9,300 nt of DNA from Alphaproteobacteria bacterium (GTDB taxonomy: Bacteria; Pseudomonadota; Alphaproteobacteria; CBDBCS01; JAHZLG01). Positions 1 through 5,396 of the stretch are shown here, piece after piece. The first letter of the stretch is position 1; each line of letters begins with the position of its first letter. The notes beneath the pieces were generated by a model. It worked only from the letters and a program-made list of their open reading frames with translations. It was not told the DNA's origin and did no database searches. The stretch lies in the NCBI GenBank assembly GCA_022599995.1, contig JAHZLG010000114.1, positions 1 to 9,300 of the forward strand, read 5' to 3'. A program made the translations under genes and the position numbers.

Positions 1-457
1 GCCGCTCGATGTCTTTTGCTCCCATGTAGACAAAGCAGGGCAGATTGAACAAAGCAGCAACCGTTGCCGCGGCGACGCCATGCTGTCCTGCGCCGGTCTC
101 GGCGATGATTCGGGTTTTGCCCGCATTCTGCGCCATCAGAATCTGACCGATGCAATTGTTGATCTTGTGGGAGCCGGTATGATTCAACTCGTCGCGCTTG
201 AAGTATATTTTTGCTCCGCCAAGGTGGTCGGTCAAGCGTTGGGCGTGCCATAGCGGACTTGGTCTGCCCACGTAATTTTGCATGTACCGATCAAAGGCGC
301 GCCAGAATGAGGGATTGTCTTTGCTTTGCGCCCAGTTTTCTTCGAGCCTTTTGATCGCGGGCATCAGGGTTTCGGCGACAAATTGCCCGCCAAAAACATC
401 GAAGAATCCTTTGCTATCGGGGTAGTCGCGCAGCAGGGGGGGCGGGGTGTTTCGCAT
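1..457 (-). CDS. trpB: Tryptophan synthase beta chain, 5' part only (runs off the window)
   Basis: TrpB condenses indole, channelled from TrpA, with L-serine to make L-tryptophan, using pyridoxal phosphate in the cytoplasm. The visible 152 residues match the TrpB N-terminal half. [12 protein letters not shown] is at about 22-33, the PLP-lysine motif HTGSHKINN at 93-101 puts the Schiff-base lysine at K98, and [13 protein letters not shown] follows at 119-131. The chosen ATG gives the short N-terminus usual for TrpB. No good Shine-Dalgarno precedes it. Another in-frame ATG at 531 would add 25 Cys/Arg-rich residues unlike TrpB. Neither trpF nor trpA is visible. The leader upstream is 533 bp of repeats, unusual for a trp gene, and I see no Trp-rich leader peptide in it. 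The family call is very secure; the exact start is less so. Confidence 0.96.
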   Translation of the reverse strand, partial: MRNTPPPLLRDYPDSKGFFDVFGGQFVAETLMPAIKRLEENWAQSKDNPSFWRAFDRYMQNYVGRPSPLWHAQRLTDHLGGAKIYFKRDELNHTGSHKINNCIGQILMAQNAGKTRIIAETGAGQHGVAAATVAALFNLPCFVYMGAKDIER

Positions 458-546
458 ACAAAAAGAGCAACTCGTGGGGGAAAACAGGCGAGCACGCAGT
501 GAACGGTAACATAAGCCTCGATCAGAGGGCATGCAATGATAGCCCC

Positions 547-650
547 GCGGGCAGTGACTGCCTGCGGGCAGTGACTGCCAGCAGACAATGACTGACCTAC
601 GGGCAGTGACTGCCTGCAGACAATGATTGCCTGCAGACAATGACTGGCCT
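547..650. repeat. Tandem array of six 17-18 bp palindromic units
   Basis: Six units follow each other without spacers, starting at 547, 564, 581, 599, 616 and 633. The core is the 13-bp palindrome GGCAGTGACTGCC, perfect at 550-562, 567-579 and 602-614. Other units carry CAATGATTG or mixed forms. The fifth base pair of the stem switches from G-C to A-T on both arms together in GGCAATGATTGCC (seen at 928-940), so the symmetry is kept. Related single units sit at 757-774, 891-906 and 927-941. The array lies between the lipoprotein tail copies and trpB, in the trpB leader. The role is unknown: it could bind a dimeric protein, form short RNA hairpins (5-bp stem, 3-nt loop), or be a passive REP-like or minisatellite sequence. 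Confidence 0.85.
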
Positions 651-775
651 GCGTCGTTGCCGGAGGTGCTTCTTTGAGGCACTTGTGCCTCACGGAGATT
701 CTGCGGGCTGTGCCTCGGTGGCGGCTTCAGGTGACGGAGGAATTTGCTCGATCGGCGGGCAGCAATGATTGCCCT
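651..775 (-). repeat. Partial copy 1 of the small-lipoprotein gene 3' end and its downstream DNA
   Basis: This block is near-identical to 943-1060, which holds the last codons of the lipoprotein gene, its stop and its 3' flank. Read on the minus strand, it still encodes the tail [20 protein letters not shown] followed by SP and a TGA at 690-692, then the GGCAC/GTGCC inverted repeat at 678-689. It lacks the signal peptide and any start, so it is not a gene alone. Relative to the intact copy the tail has Ser-to-Ala and Glu-to-Ala changes. It could be decaying duplication debris or a silent donor copy for gene conversion; the sequence does not decide. Confidence 0.85.
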
Positions 776-909
776 GCGTCGTAGCTGATCTTGCTCTTTG
801 GGGTGCTTTCAGGCACCTGTGCCTCACGGAGATTCTGCAGGCTGTTCCTCGGTAGCGGCTTCAGGTGACGGAGGAATTTGTTCGATCGGCGGGCAGCAAT
901 GATTGCTCC
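776..909 (-). repeat. Partial copy 2 of the small-lipoprotein gene 3' end and its downstream DNA
   Basis: This is the second tandem copy, with its stop (824-826) 134 bp from that of copy 1. Its minus-strand frame still reads the same proline/glutamate-rich tail to a TGA. Over about 113 bp compared with the intact copy I count 7 differences. Six fall in the tail codons, five of them silent third-position changes and one a Ser-to-Ala change. It begins with the palindromic unit at 891-906. A 33-bp insertion holding another palindrome (927-941) separates it from copy 3. It has no start or signal peptide. Confidence 0.85.
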
Positions 910-942
910 GCTTCTCTCCTCAATCCGGGCAATGATTGCCCT

Positions 943-1060
943 ACGTCGTAGCTGATCTTGCTCTTTGGGGTGCTTTCAGGCACTTGTGCCTCACGGAGAT
1001 TCTGCGGGCTGTTCCTCGGTGGCGGATTCGGGTGACGGGGGAATTTGCTCGATCGGCGGG
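943..1060 (-). repeat. Copy 3 of the tandem block; contains the real 3' end of the lipoprotein gene
   Basis: This member is joined to an intact reading frame, so it is probably the source of the other two copies. It spans the last 23 codons, the stop at 991-993, and about 48 bp of 3' flank including the inverted repeat GGCAC-AA-GTGCC (minus-strand reading) at 979-990. That repeat is also present in copies 1 (678-689) and 2 (812-823). It has no T tract after it, so it is a weak candidate for an intrinsic terminator. Confidence 0.8.
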
Positions 1061-1185
1061 TATCGTCGCGCCTCACTGCGTGGGATTGGTGATGAAACCT
1101 GGGTGCACGCAGTGACGGCAAGGCTCAACAGGGCAATAGCCAACAATCGTCCGCAACGAGGGATTCTCGATACCTTTTTTTGCAT
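991..1185 (-). CDS. Small lipoprotein (64 aa) next to argH
   Basis: The 64-residue frame begins with a basic N-region (MQKKVSRIPRCGR) and has a hydrophobic stretch LLAIALLSLA at 14-23. It then has a lipobox VTAC with the acylated cysteine at 27, so it should be processed by signal peptidase II and membrane-anchored. The rest is Pro/Glu/Ser-rich without predicted structure. The start is fixed by a GAGG ribosome binding site 5 nt upstream; the frame stays open further upstream but that part is low-complexity. A small lipoprotein of the LptM (YifL)/PF13627 type commonly follows argH and precedes lysA in alphaproteobacteria, so the position suggests that family. However, the GxKGPLxxP motif after the cysteine is not evident and lysA is absent here, so I give no gene symbol. 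Its 3' end is tandemly repeated downstream. Confidence 0.82.
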   Translation of the reverse strand: MQKKVSRIPRCGRLLAIALLSLAVTACTQVSSPIPRSEARRYPPIEQIPPSPESATEEQPAESP

Positions 1186-1190
1186 GCGTA

Positions 1191-1194
1191 CCTC
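1191..1194 (-). promoter_or_regulatory. Ribosome binding site GAGG of the small lipoprotein gene
   Basis: GAGG lies 5 nt before the ATG ending at 1185 and is one of the few clear Shine-Dalgarno sites in the window. It supports the 64-residue start over the longer open frame. Confidence 0.7.
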
Positions 1195-1224
1195 GGTGAT
1201 ATGTCGCAGTGGTGGCCACGGCGC

Positions 1225-1269
1225 GGGGAGAAGAGAGGGGAAAGGGAGGGAGGGGAGGGAGGGGAGGGG
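1225..1269. other. 45-bp purine-only tract between argH and the lipoprotein gene
   Basis: All 45 bases on the plus strand are A or G, with many runs of three or four G, which fits a G-quadruplex-forming pattern. The minus-strand transcript therefore carries 45 nt of only C and U just after the argH stop codon. C-rich, G-free RNA is the kind of sequence Rho binds, and such DNA can also adopt a triplex or i-motif. Which of these applies, if any, is inference. The tract is not a classical hairpin terminator. Confidence 0.75.
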
Positions 1270-1270
1270 C

Positions 1271-2704
1271 TTACTCGCTGAGTTGGGCGCGTTGTGCCGC
1301 AATAGCATTCAGGGTCGTCTCGGGGGCGGTTCCCCCTTGGCTGTTTCGCGTTGCCATCGAGGCGGTAACATCAAGCTTGGGGCGGACAGCTTCAGTGATA
1401 GAAGGAAATTCGGCTTGCATCTCGGTGATGGGCAGCTGCGACAACGCACAGCGCATCGCTTCGGCGCGACGGACGATTCGCCCTGTAATTGCGTGGGCAT
1501 CGCGGAAAGGCACGCCGTGGGCACTGACCAGATGATCGGCAAGATCGGTCGCCGTCGGGTAACCCTGCTCGAGGGCATCCCGCATCGCATCGGGAGAGAA
1601 TGTCATTGATTTCGTCATAGCAGTCATCACGTCGATGGCGAGGGTTGTCTCATCGACCGCCCGAAAAGTAGTTACCTTATCCTCTTGGAGGTCTTTGCTA
1701 TAGGCCATTGGCAACCCCTTCATGATGGTCGCCAAACCCACGTAGCTGCCGAGCACAACGCCCGGTTTCGCACGGATAAGCTCGGCGGCATCGGGGTTGC
1801 GCTTTTGCGGCATGATCGATGATCCGGTCGACCAGTCATCGGGCAGGTCGACAAAGCCAAACCGCGGGTTGCTCCAAATAACGATTTCCTCGGCCCAGCG
1901 CGACAGGGTCGTTGTTGCGATCACGGCAGCGGAGACTGTTTCCAGCGCAAAATCACGGGCGGAGACGGCGTCCATCGCATTGCCGCATGGGCGATCGAAG
2001 CCGAGGGCTGCCGCGGTCGCCTCGCGATCAATAGGGAAGGGCGTTCCTGCCAGTGCCGCCGCCCCCAGTGGGCATTCGTTCATTCTTTTCGCGGCGTCAG
2101 CAAATCGCGTGCGGTCGCGGCCCAGGGCGTGGACATAGGCAAGGAGATGGTGTGCCAACGATACCGGTTGGGCAACCTGCAAGTGCGTAAACCCGGGCAT
2201 CACCGTGTGTGCGTGTCCTTCGGCGTGATCGAGCAACACGCCCTGCAGCTCTTTAATCTTGTCGTGCATCGCGGTGCACTGCGTCCGCAACCAGAGCCGA
2301 AAATCCGTTGCCACCTGATCGTTGCGCGAGCGGGCAGTGTGCAATTTCCCCCCGACAGCCCCGACGCGCTCGGTGAGGGCAGCCTCGACCGCCATATGGA
2401 TATCCTCTGCTTGGTCATCGAAACGGAGCCTGCCTGCGATGGCGTCTGCCTTAATGCCTGCGAGTCCATCGCATAGGGTGCGCGCTTCTTCGTCGGTAAT
2501 GATTCCGACTTGTCCCAGCATGGTGGCGTGGGCGATCGAGCCGGCAATGTCTTCGTGGAGCAATCGCTGGTCGATGGGCAACGAATTATTGATCGCGGCC
2601 ATCAGCTCGGCGGGGGCTTTGGCGAAGCGACCACCCCACATTTTGTTTGCCCCCCCCTTGGGAGAGGAGGCGGTCGCATCAGCAGCGGGAGGTTGTGTCG
2701 ACAT
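1271..2704 (-). CDS. argH: Argininosuccinate lyase
   Basis: ArgH cleaves argininosuccinate to L-arginine and fumarate, the last step of arginine synthesis, as a cytoplasmic homotetramer. The 477-residue product has the expected length for the family. Visible motifs are MWGGRF at 22-27, HTARSRNDQ at 122-130, PGFTHLQVAQP with the catalytic-type histidine at 174, and the fumarase/ASL signature GSSIMPQKRNPD at 294-305, which holds the catalytic serine loop. The ATG at 2704 is chosen because a roughly 20-residue lead before MWGGRF is common in alphaproteobacteria and a GGTGA precedes it. It lies 26 nt inside the 3' end of gmk, implying co-transcription and perhaps coupled translation. Alternatives are an ATG at 2716 and one at 2641 directly at MWGGRF. 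No truncation or repeat insertion is seen. Confidence 0.97.
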   Translation of the reverse strand: MSTQPPAADATASSPKGGANKMWGGRFAKAPAELMAAINNSLPIDQRLLHEDIAGSIAHATMLGQVGIITDEEARTLCDGLAGIKADAIAGRLRFDDQAEDIHMAVEAALTERVGAVGGKLHTARSRNDQVATDFRLWLRTQCTAMHDKIKELQGVLLDHAEGHAHTVMPGFTHLQVAQPVSLAHHLLAYVHALGRDRTRFADAAKRMNECPLGAAALAGTPFPIDREATAAALGFDRPCGNAMDAVSARDFALETVSAAVIATTTLSRWAEEIVIWSNPRFGFVDLPDDWSTGSSIMPQKRNPDAAELIRAKPGVVLGSYVGLATIMKGLPMAYSKDLQEDKVTTFRAVDETTLAIDVMTAMTKSMTFSPDAMRDALEQGYPTATDLADHLVSAHGVPFRDAHAITGRIVRRAEAMRCALSQLPITEMQAEFPSITEAVRPKLDVTASMATRNSQGGTAPETTLNAIAAQRAQLSE

Positions 2705-3317
2705 CGTGGTCACCATGGATCGGGTTTTCGGTGCGGTGGCGAATCCGGGCAATGATGGCTTGCAGCTCTTGTAACGCCCGGTGGAAGTCATCGTTTTCCA
2801 CCACATAATCATAGGTGGGGGCTTTGCTCATCTCGAAATCGGCTAGGGCAAGTCGATTTTCTATGTCGGGTGGGCTGCCCCGGGCTTCGAGCCGCGCGCG
2901 CAAAGCTGCGAGGCTCGGTGGCATGATAAAAATGGACACAAGACGATCGCGCAAGGTCGATTGCCTGAGTTGCGCCTCGCCCTGCCAATCAATGTCAAAG
3001 ACGACATCGTAGCCGTGGTCAAGCATCGTGCACACATCACCACGCCGAGTGCCGTAGTGGTTGCCGAAATTCTCTGCGTGTTCCAAGAAGTCCTCGCGCT
3101 CGATTTGGGCGCGGAATTCGTCTGGCGAGACAAAAAAATAATCGCTTCCGTGTTGCTCATTCGGACGCGGGGCGCGGGTGGTCGTTGAAACAGACATCCG
3201 CAACATTGGGTCGTGTTCCAGCAACGCCTGCGCCAATGATGTCTTCCCCGTGCCCGAGGGGGCTGATAGGACAATCATCATTGTGGGAGGTGTCTTGGTT
3301 ACAGACGGCGCGGTCAT
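2679..3317 (-). CDS. gmk: Guanylate kinase
   Basis: Gmk phosphorylates GMP to GDP with ATP, in purine salvage and synthesis. The 212 residues match the family length of about 200-215. The P-loop SAPSGTGKT is at 18-26, the GMP-binding segment STTTRAPRP at 44-52, then DYFFVSPDEF at 59-68, HYGT at 87-90, and FDIDWQGEAQLR at 107-118. The ATG at 3317 is used; a pair of in-frame ATGs 12-13 codons further in (MMIVLSAPSG) would also give a complete enzyme. Neither has a clear ribosome binding site. The C-terminus overlaps the start of argH. It lies 67 bp downstream of trcR. The neighbours share no pathway with it. Confidence 0.97.
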   Translation of the reverse strand: MTAPSVTKTPPTMMIVLSAPSGTGKTSLAQALLEHDPMLRMSVSTTTRAPRPNEQHGSDYFFVSPDEFRAQIEREDFLEHAENFGNHYGTRRGDVCTMLDHGYDVVFDIDWQGEAQLRQSTLRDRLVSIFIMPPSLAALRARLEARGSPPDIENRLALADFEMSKAPTYDYVVENDDFHRALQELQAIIARIRHRTENPIHGDHDVDTTSRC

Positions 3318-3345
3318 CGCGGGAGCTTATCGTGCATCATTGTAG

Positions 3346-3360
3346 GGATGAAGAGCATCC
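3346..3360 (-). other. Short inverted repeat between trcR and gmk
   Basis: A perfect 5-bp stem GGATG/CATCC with a 5-nt loop lies in the 67-bp trcR-gmk gap, next to the self-complementary CTTCGAAG around 3370. There is no T run after it on the minus strand, so it is at best a weak RNA hairpin and may be chance. Confidence 0.25.
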
Positions 3361-3384
3361 GTGCCCGAGCTTCGAAGTTCCGCT

Positions 3385-4131
3385 TCAAGACGTCGGCACT
3401 GAGAAAGAGGTGCTTTCGCCTTCTTCGGGGGCTGCTGAGGGGGCTGAGAAAGAGGTGCTTTCGTCTTCTTCGGGGGCTGGGGAGGGGGCTGGGGAGGGGG
3501 CTGCGGAGGGAGGAGGGGTTGGAGGGGTTGGAGGGGGGGCTGCGGCGGCGGCGGCCTCTTCGAGCACCCGCAGACGTCGCACCTCCTCATCGGCTTCGCG
3601 TTGTCGGGCGGCAGCAATGGTTTCTTGCATTTGCGCCTCGGTGCACAGCCCTAGGTCAGAAGGCGGACGCGGGTTCAGGTCACCCATTTGTGGATGAAGT
3701 TTCTCCCGGATCATGTTGATGGTTTTCGCGGTTGTTCCTACCAGGTGACGGATTTGGGCATCGGTCAGCTCGGGGTGGTTGCGCAGGCACCACGCAATGG
3801 CGTGCGGACGATTGACCCGCAGCGAAATGGGCGTGTAGCGGGACTGCTTTGCTTTTTTCGTTGTCACGGGTTGCACATCATTATCGATCAGCTGCAGTTG
3901 AGCCGAGGCGTCTTGTTCACACCGGGTGATCTCTTCTTGGGTGATTTGCCGGCGCATGATGGGATTGTTGCTTGGGGCGAAGGTTGCGCCATCGGCGAGG
4001 GATTGCACTTCCAAGACGTGCATGCTGCAGAACACGGCAATCTGTTCAAAAGTCAGGGCGGTATGGTCGATCAGCCATGATGCTGTTCCGCGCGGCATGA
4101 GCAGGCGCGTGGAAAGAGAAGGTGATGGCAT
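3385..4131 (-). CDS. trcR: Cell-cycle transcriptional regulator TrcR (DUF1013 family) with extended C-terminus
   Basis: DUF1013/TrcR proteins are conserved in alphaproteobacteria and are annotated as cell-cycle transcriptional regulators; the exact mechanism is not shown by this sequence. The family core is clear: LMPRGTASWLIDHTALTFEQ at 11-30, MHVLEVQSLADG at 37-48, SRYTPISLRVNRPHAIAWCL at 98-117, NHPELTDAQIRHLVGTT at 118-134 (helix-turn-helix-like), and LGLCTEAQM at 160-168. Residues from about 170 on depart from the core: a charged helix (171-192), a poly-Ala/Pro stretch (193-220) and an acidic Ser/Thr tail made of a duplicated 15-residue unit. A strong AGAGG site 7 nt upstream fixes the start at 4131; the frame is open to 4215 but that lead is low-complexity. 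It is transcribed with gmk downstream. The product has 248 residues. Confidence 0.92.
   Translation of the reverse strand: MPSPSLSTRLLMPRGTASWLIDHTALTFEQIAVFCSMHVLEVQSLADGATFAPSNNPIMRRQITQEEITRCEQDASAQLQLIDNDVQPVTTKKAKQSRYTPISLRVNRPHAIAWCLRNHPELTDAQIRHLVGTTAKTINMIREKLHPQMGDLNPRPPSDLGLCTEAQMQETIAAARQREADEEVRRLRVLEEAAAAAAPPPTPPTPPPSAAPSPAPSPAPEEDESTSFSAPSAAPEEGESTSFSVPTS
3400..3489 (-). repeat. Two tandem 45-bp units in the trcR 3' end
   Basis: Units at 3400-3444 and 3445-3489 differ at 3 of 45 positions. The period is 15 codons, so the frame is kept, and each encodes an acidic Ser/Thr-rich module containing ESTSFS (residues 224-229 and 239-244). The stop codon follows shortly after, so the duplication lengthens only the tail of the protein. 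Confidence 0.9.
3472..3542. other. G-rich tract inside the trcR coding region
   Basis: The plus strand carries many runs of four to seven G over about 70 bp, matching a G-quadruplex-like pattern. On the coding strand this encodes the Pro/Ala-rich stretch around residues 197-220 of TrcR, including PPTPPTPPP. The compositional bias may come from expansion of simple repeats rather than protein function. Confidence 0.6.
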
Positions 4132-4138
4132 AAAGAAA

Positions 4139-4143
4139 CCTCT
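4139..4143 (-). promoter_or_regulatory. Ribosome binding site AGAGG of trcR
   Basis: AGAGG ends 7 nt before the ATG at 4131. It is the best Shine-Dalgarno match in the window and decides the trcR start against the longer frame that begins at 4215. Confidence 0.75.
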
Positions 4144-4144
4144 A

Positions 4145-4192
4145 GGGCGGGGGGAGGGGGCGGGGGGAGGGGGCGGGAGGAAGGGGGAGGGG
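4145..4192. other. T-free G-rich tract upstream of trcR
   Basis: These 48 bp are almost entirely G on the plus strand, with a 13-bp unit CGGGGGGAGGGGG exactly duplicated at 4148-4160 and 4161-4173. The trcR mRNA leader therefore has a C-rich, nearly G-free segment immediately before its ribosome binding site. Possible roles are Rho loading between the DUF2066 gene and trcR, or an i-motif/G-quadruplex in the DNA. It resembles 1225-1269. Confidence 0.7.
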
Positions 4193-4248
4193 TTGTGAAT
4201 CTGAATCGATCGCACAACGATACCCCGTCACCGCCATGGCACCGACAT

Positions 4249-5304
4249 TCAAGGAGTCGGAGGAATCCACGCAAGGGCTTGGTCATCGTAGCGAAACCCA
4301 CTTTGCGACAGAATACGCCCAAAGGAGGCGTCATCGGTGTGATAGGTCACTTCGATAACCCCGTGGGTGGTTGCGAGCTCTTTCCGCACAACTCGTTCCG
4401 TCACGTGGAATTGGTTGATCCGCGCCAATCCCTCGCTCCATTGCATAAGCGGGTTGTCCCCATCGAGAAGCAACCGCACCGTTTGCCCTTGACGGTACTG
4501 ATCATCGTAGAGAAAGCCTGCGCGCCAGTCGTTTTGCATCGCGGCATGGGCTTGTCTCAGCGCAGCAACAAGCGGCATTCCTCGAATGGTTCTCTGCGTC
4601 GGCGAGGGGAAGCCACTGGCGGAAATCTGATACTGCAGGGTTTCGGTGTCGGCATCATAGGCTATCACCACGACGTTACGGAATCCCAGATCGCGGGCAA
4701 TTTTCCGCTTTCTGCTGGCGATGGTTGCTGGCGTGATCGCCCCCCGGTTGGTGAGGCTATCATTGGGCACGCGTAGGGGCACAAGACCATGGCCGTATCG
4801 GTACGATTCTAGCTCGGCGAACATGGGATTGCGGCGGCGTGGAAAGACGAATTCCTCGCCATCCTGCTTGAGAATCGGCAAGACTACCATGGTGGGGGCA
4901 GCAATATCGGAAAAGACATAGCCATTGTTTTTGAGAAACCGTCGCATGTTCTCGGAGCGAAACCGCACCGAGACCGTTGCAATGTATTTCCCCCCGCCAA
5001 ATTCTTCGCGCAGGATTTGTTGGCGGTCAACAAGCTTCTGCTTCTCGCGCAGGGGAACCCTCGCCTCTTTCAGCCGGATGAGTGAGTCTGGGGTCACCAG
5101 CCTTGCCACCACAATGTCGAAAGCACGGAGCACTGCTTGTTGCAGGCTTTGATTCCTCGCCAAATCCTCACGGGCATTGGTCGAGGTCACCCCGATCCCA
5201 TTCACGCCAAAAACATTGCTGTTTTGCGCGGCGGCTGTTCCGCCATGGAGCGCAAAGCCACTCATCATCAGAACGAAAAGCCATGTTTTGACACTGATCG
5301 GCAT
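4249..5304 (-). CDS. DUF2066 domain-containing exported protein
   Basis: The function of DUF2066 proteins is not known. The 351-residue product starts with a signal peptide: a basic lead MPISVK, a hydrophobic core TWLFVLMMSGFAL, then an AAA-Q type cleavage site near residue 26. The mature protein should be periplasmic. The DUF2066 region follows with alpha/beta segments such as GVTSTNAREDLARNQSLQQA, KYIATVSVRFRSENMRRFL and TMVVLPILKQDG, then LVPLRVPNDSL and RNVVVIAYD. The ATG at 5304 is chosen because it puts the signal peptide at the N-terminus, with a weak GAAAGAA before it. The frame is open to an ATG at 5400 that overlaps the hisS stop as ATGA, which would suggest translational coupling but adds 32 residues ahead of the signal peptide; an ATG at 5343 is also possible. 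It is probably in the hisS operon. Confidence 0.85.
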   Translation of the reverse strand: MPISVKTWLFVLMMSGFALHGGTAAAQNSNVFGVNGIGVTSTNAREDLARNQSLQQAVLRAFDIVVARLVTPDSLIRLKEARVPLREKQKLVDRQQILREEFGGGKYIATVSVRFRSENMRRFLKNNGYVFSDIAAPTMVVLPILKQDGEEFVFPRRRNPMFAELESYRYGHGLVPLRVPNDSLTNRGAITPATIASRKRKIARDLGFRNVVVIAYDADTETLQYQISASGFPSPTQRTIRGMPLVAALRQAHAAMQNDWRAGFLYDDQYRQGQTVRLLLDGDNPLMQWSEGLARINQFHVTERVVRKELATTHGVIEVTYHTDDASFGRILSQSGFRYDDQALAWIPPTP

Positions 5305-5396
5305 CGTTCTTTCGAGTCGGTGCAATACCCTGCCGATCGTCATCGCGGTGCCGACGCCTGCTTGGTTGGTAGTGGCACGAAGAAGGTGACATCCGA

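Noticed and set aside
484..510. Possible further fragment of the lipoprotein lipobox upstream of trpB
   Set aside because: CACTGCGTGC is shared with the lipobox coding region but the similarity fades quickly and needs an indel; too short to claim.
547..650. CRISPR array
   Set aside because: The units abut directly with no unique spacers and are only 17-18 bp; no cas gene is present.
679..690. GGCAC/GTGCC inverted repeats as intrinsic terminators
   Set aside because: The stem is 5 bp with a 2-nt loop and no T tract follows; unlikely to terminate alone.
364..693. Minus-strand 109-residue frame through the palindrome array
   Set aside because: It overlaps trpB in another frame and its Cys/Gln-rich product is just the repeat translated; no ribosome binding site or family match.
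458..700. trp attenuator with leader peptide
   Set aside because: No short frame with clustered Trp codons and no terminator/antiterminator pair with a T tract is visible upstream of trpB.
922..936. 15-bp match AATCCGGGCAATGAT shared with gmk at 2742-2756
   Set aside because: In gmk it encodes part of the conserved C-terminal helix (AIIARIR), and the match is short; chance or a tiny capture cannot be told apart.
861..1121. Minus-strand 86-residue frame overlapping the lipoprotein
   Set aside because: It runs in a different frame through the lipoprotein gene and repeat copies, with a basic low-complexity product and no supporting start.
965..1609. Plus-strand 214-residue frame antisense to argH and the lipoprotein
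   Set aside because: It is Gly/Arg-rich and antisense to a certain gene; a high-G+C shadow.
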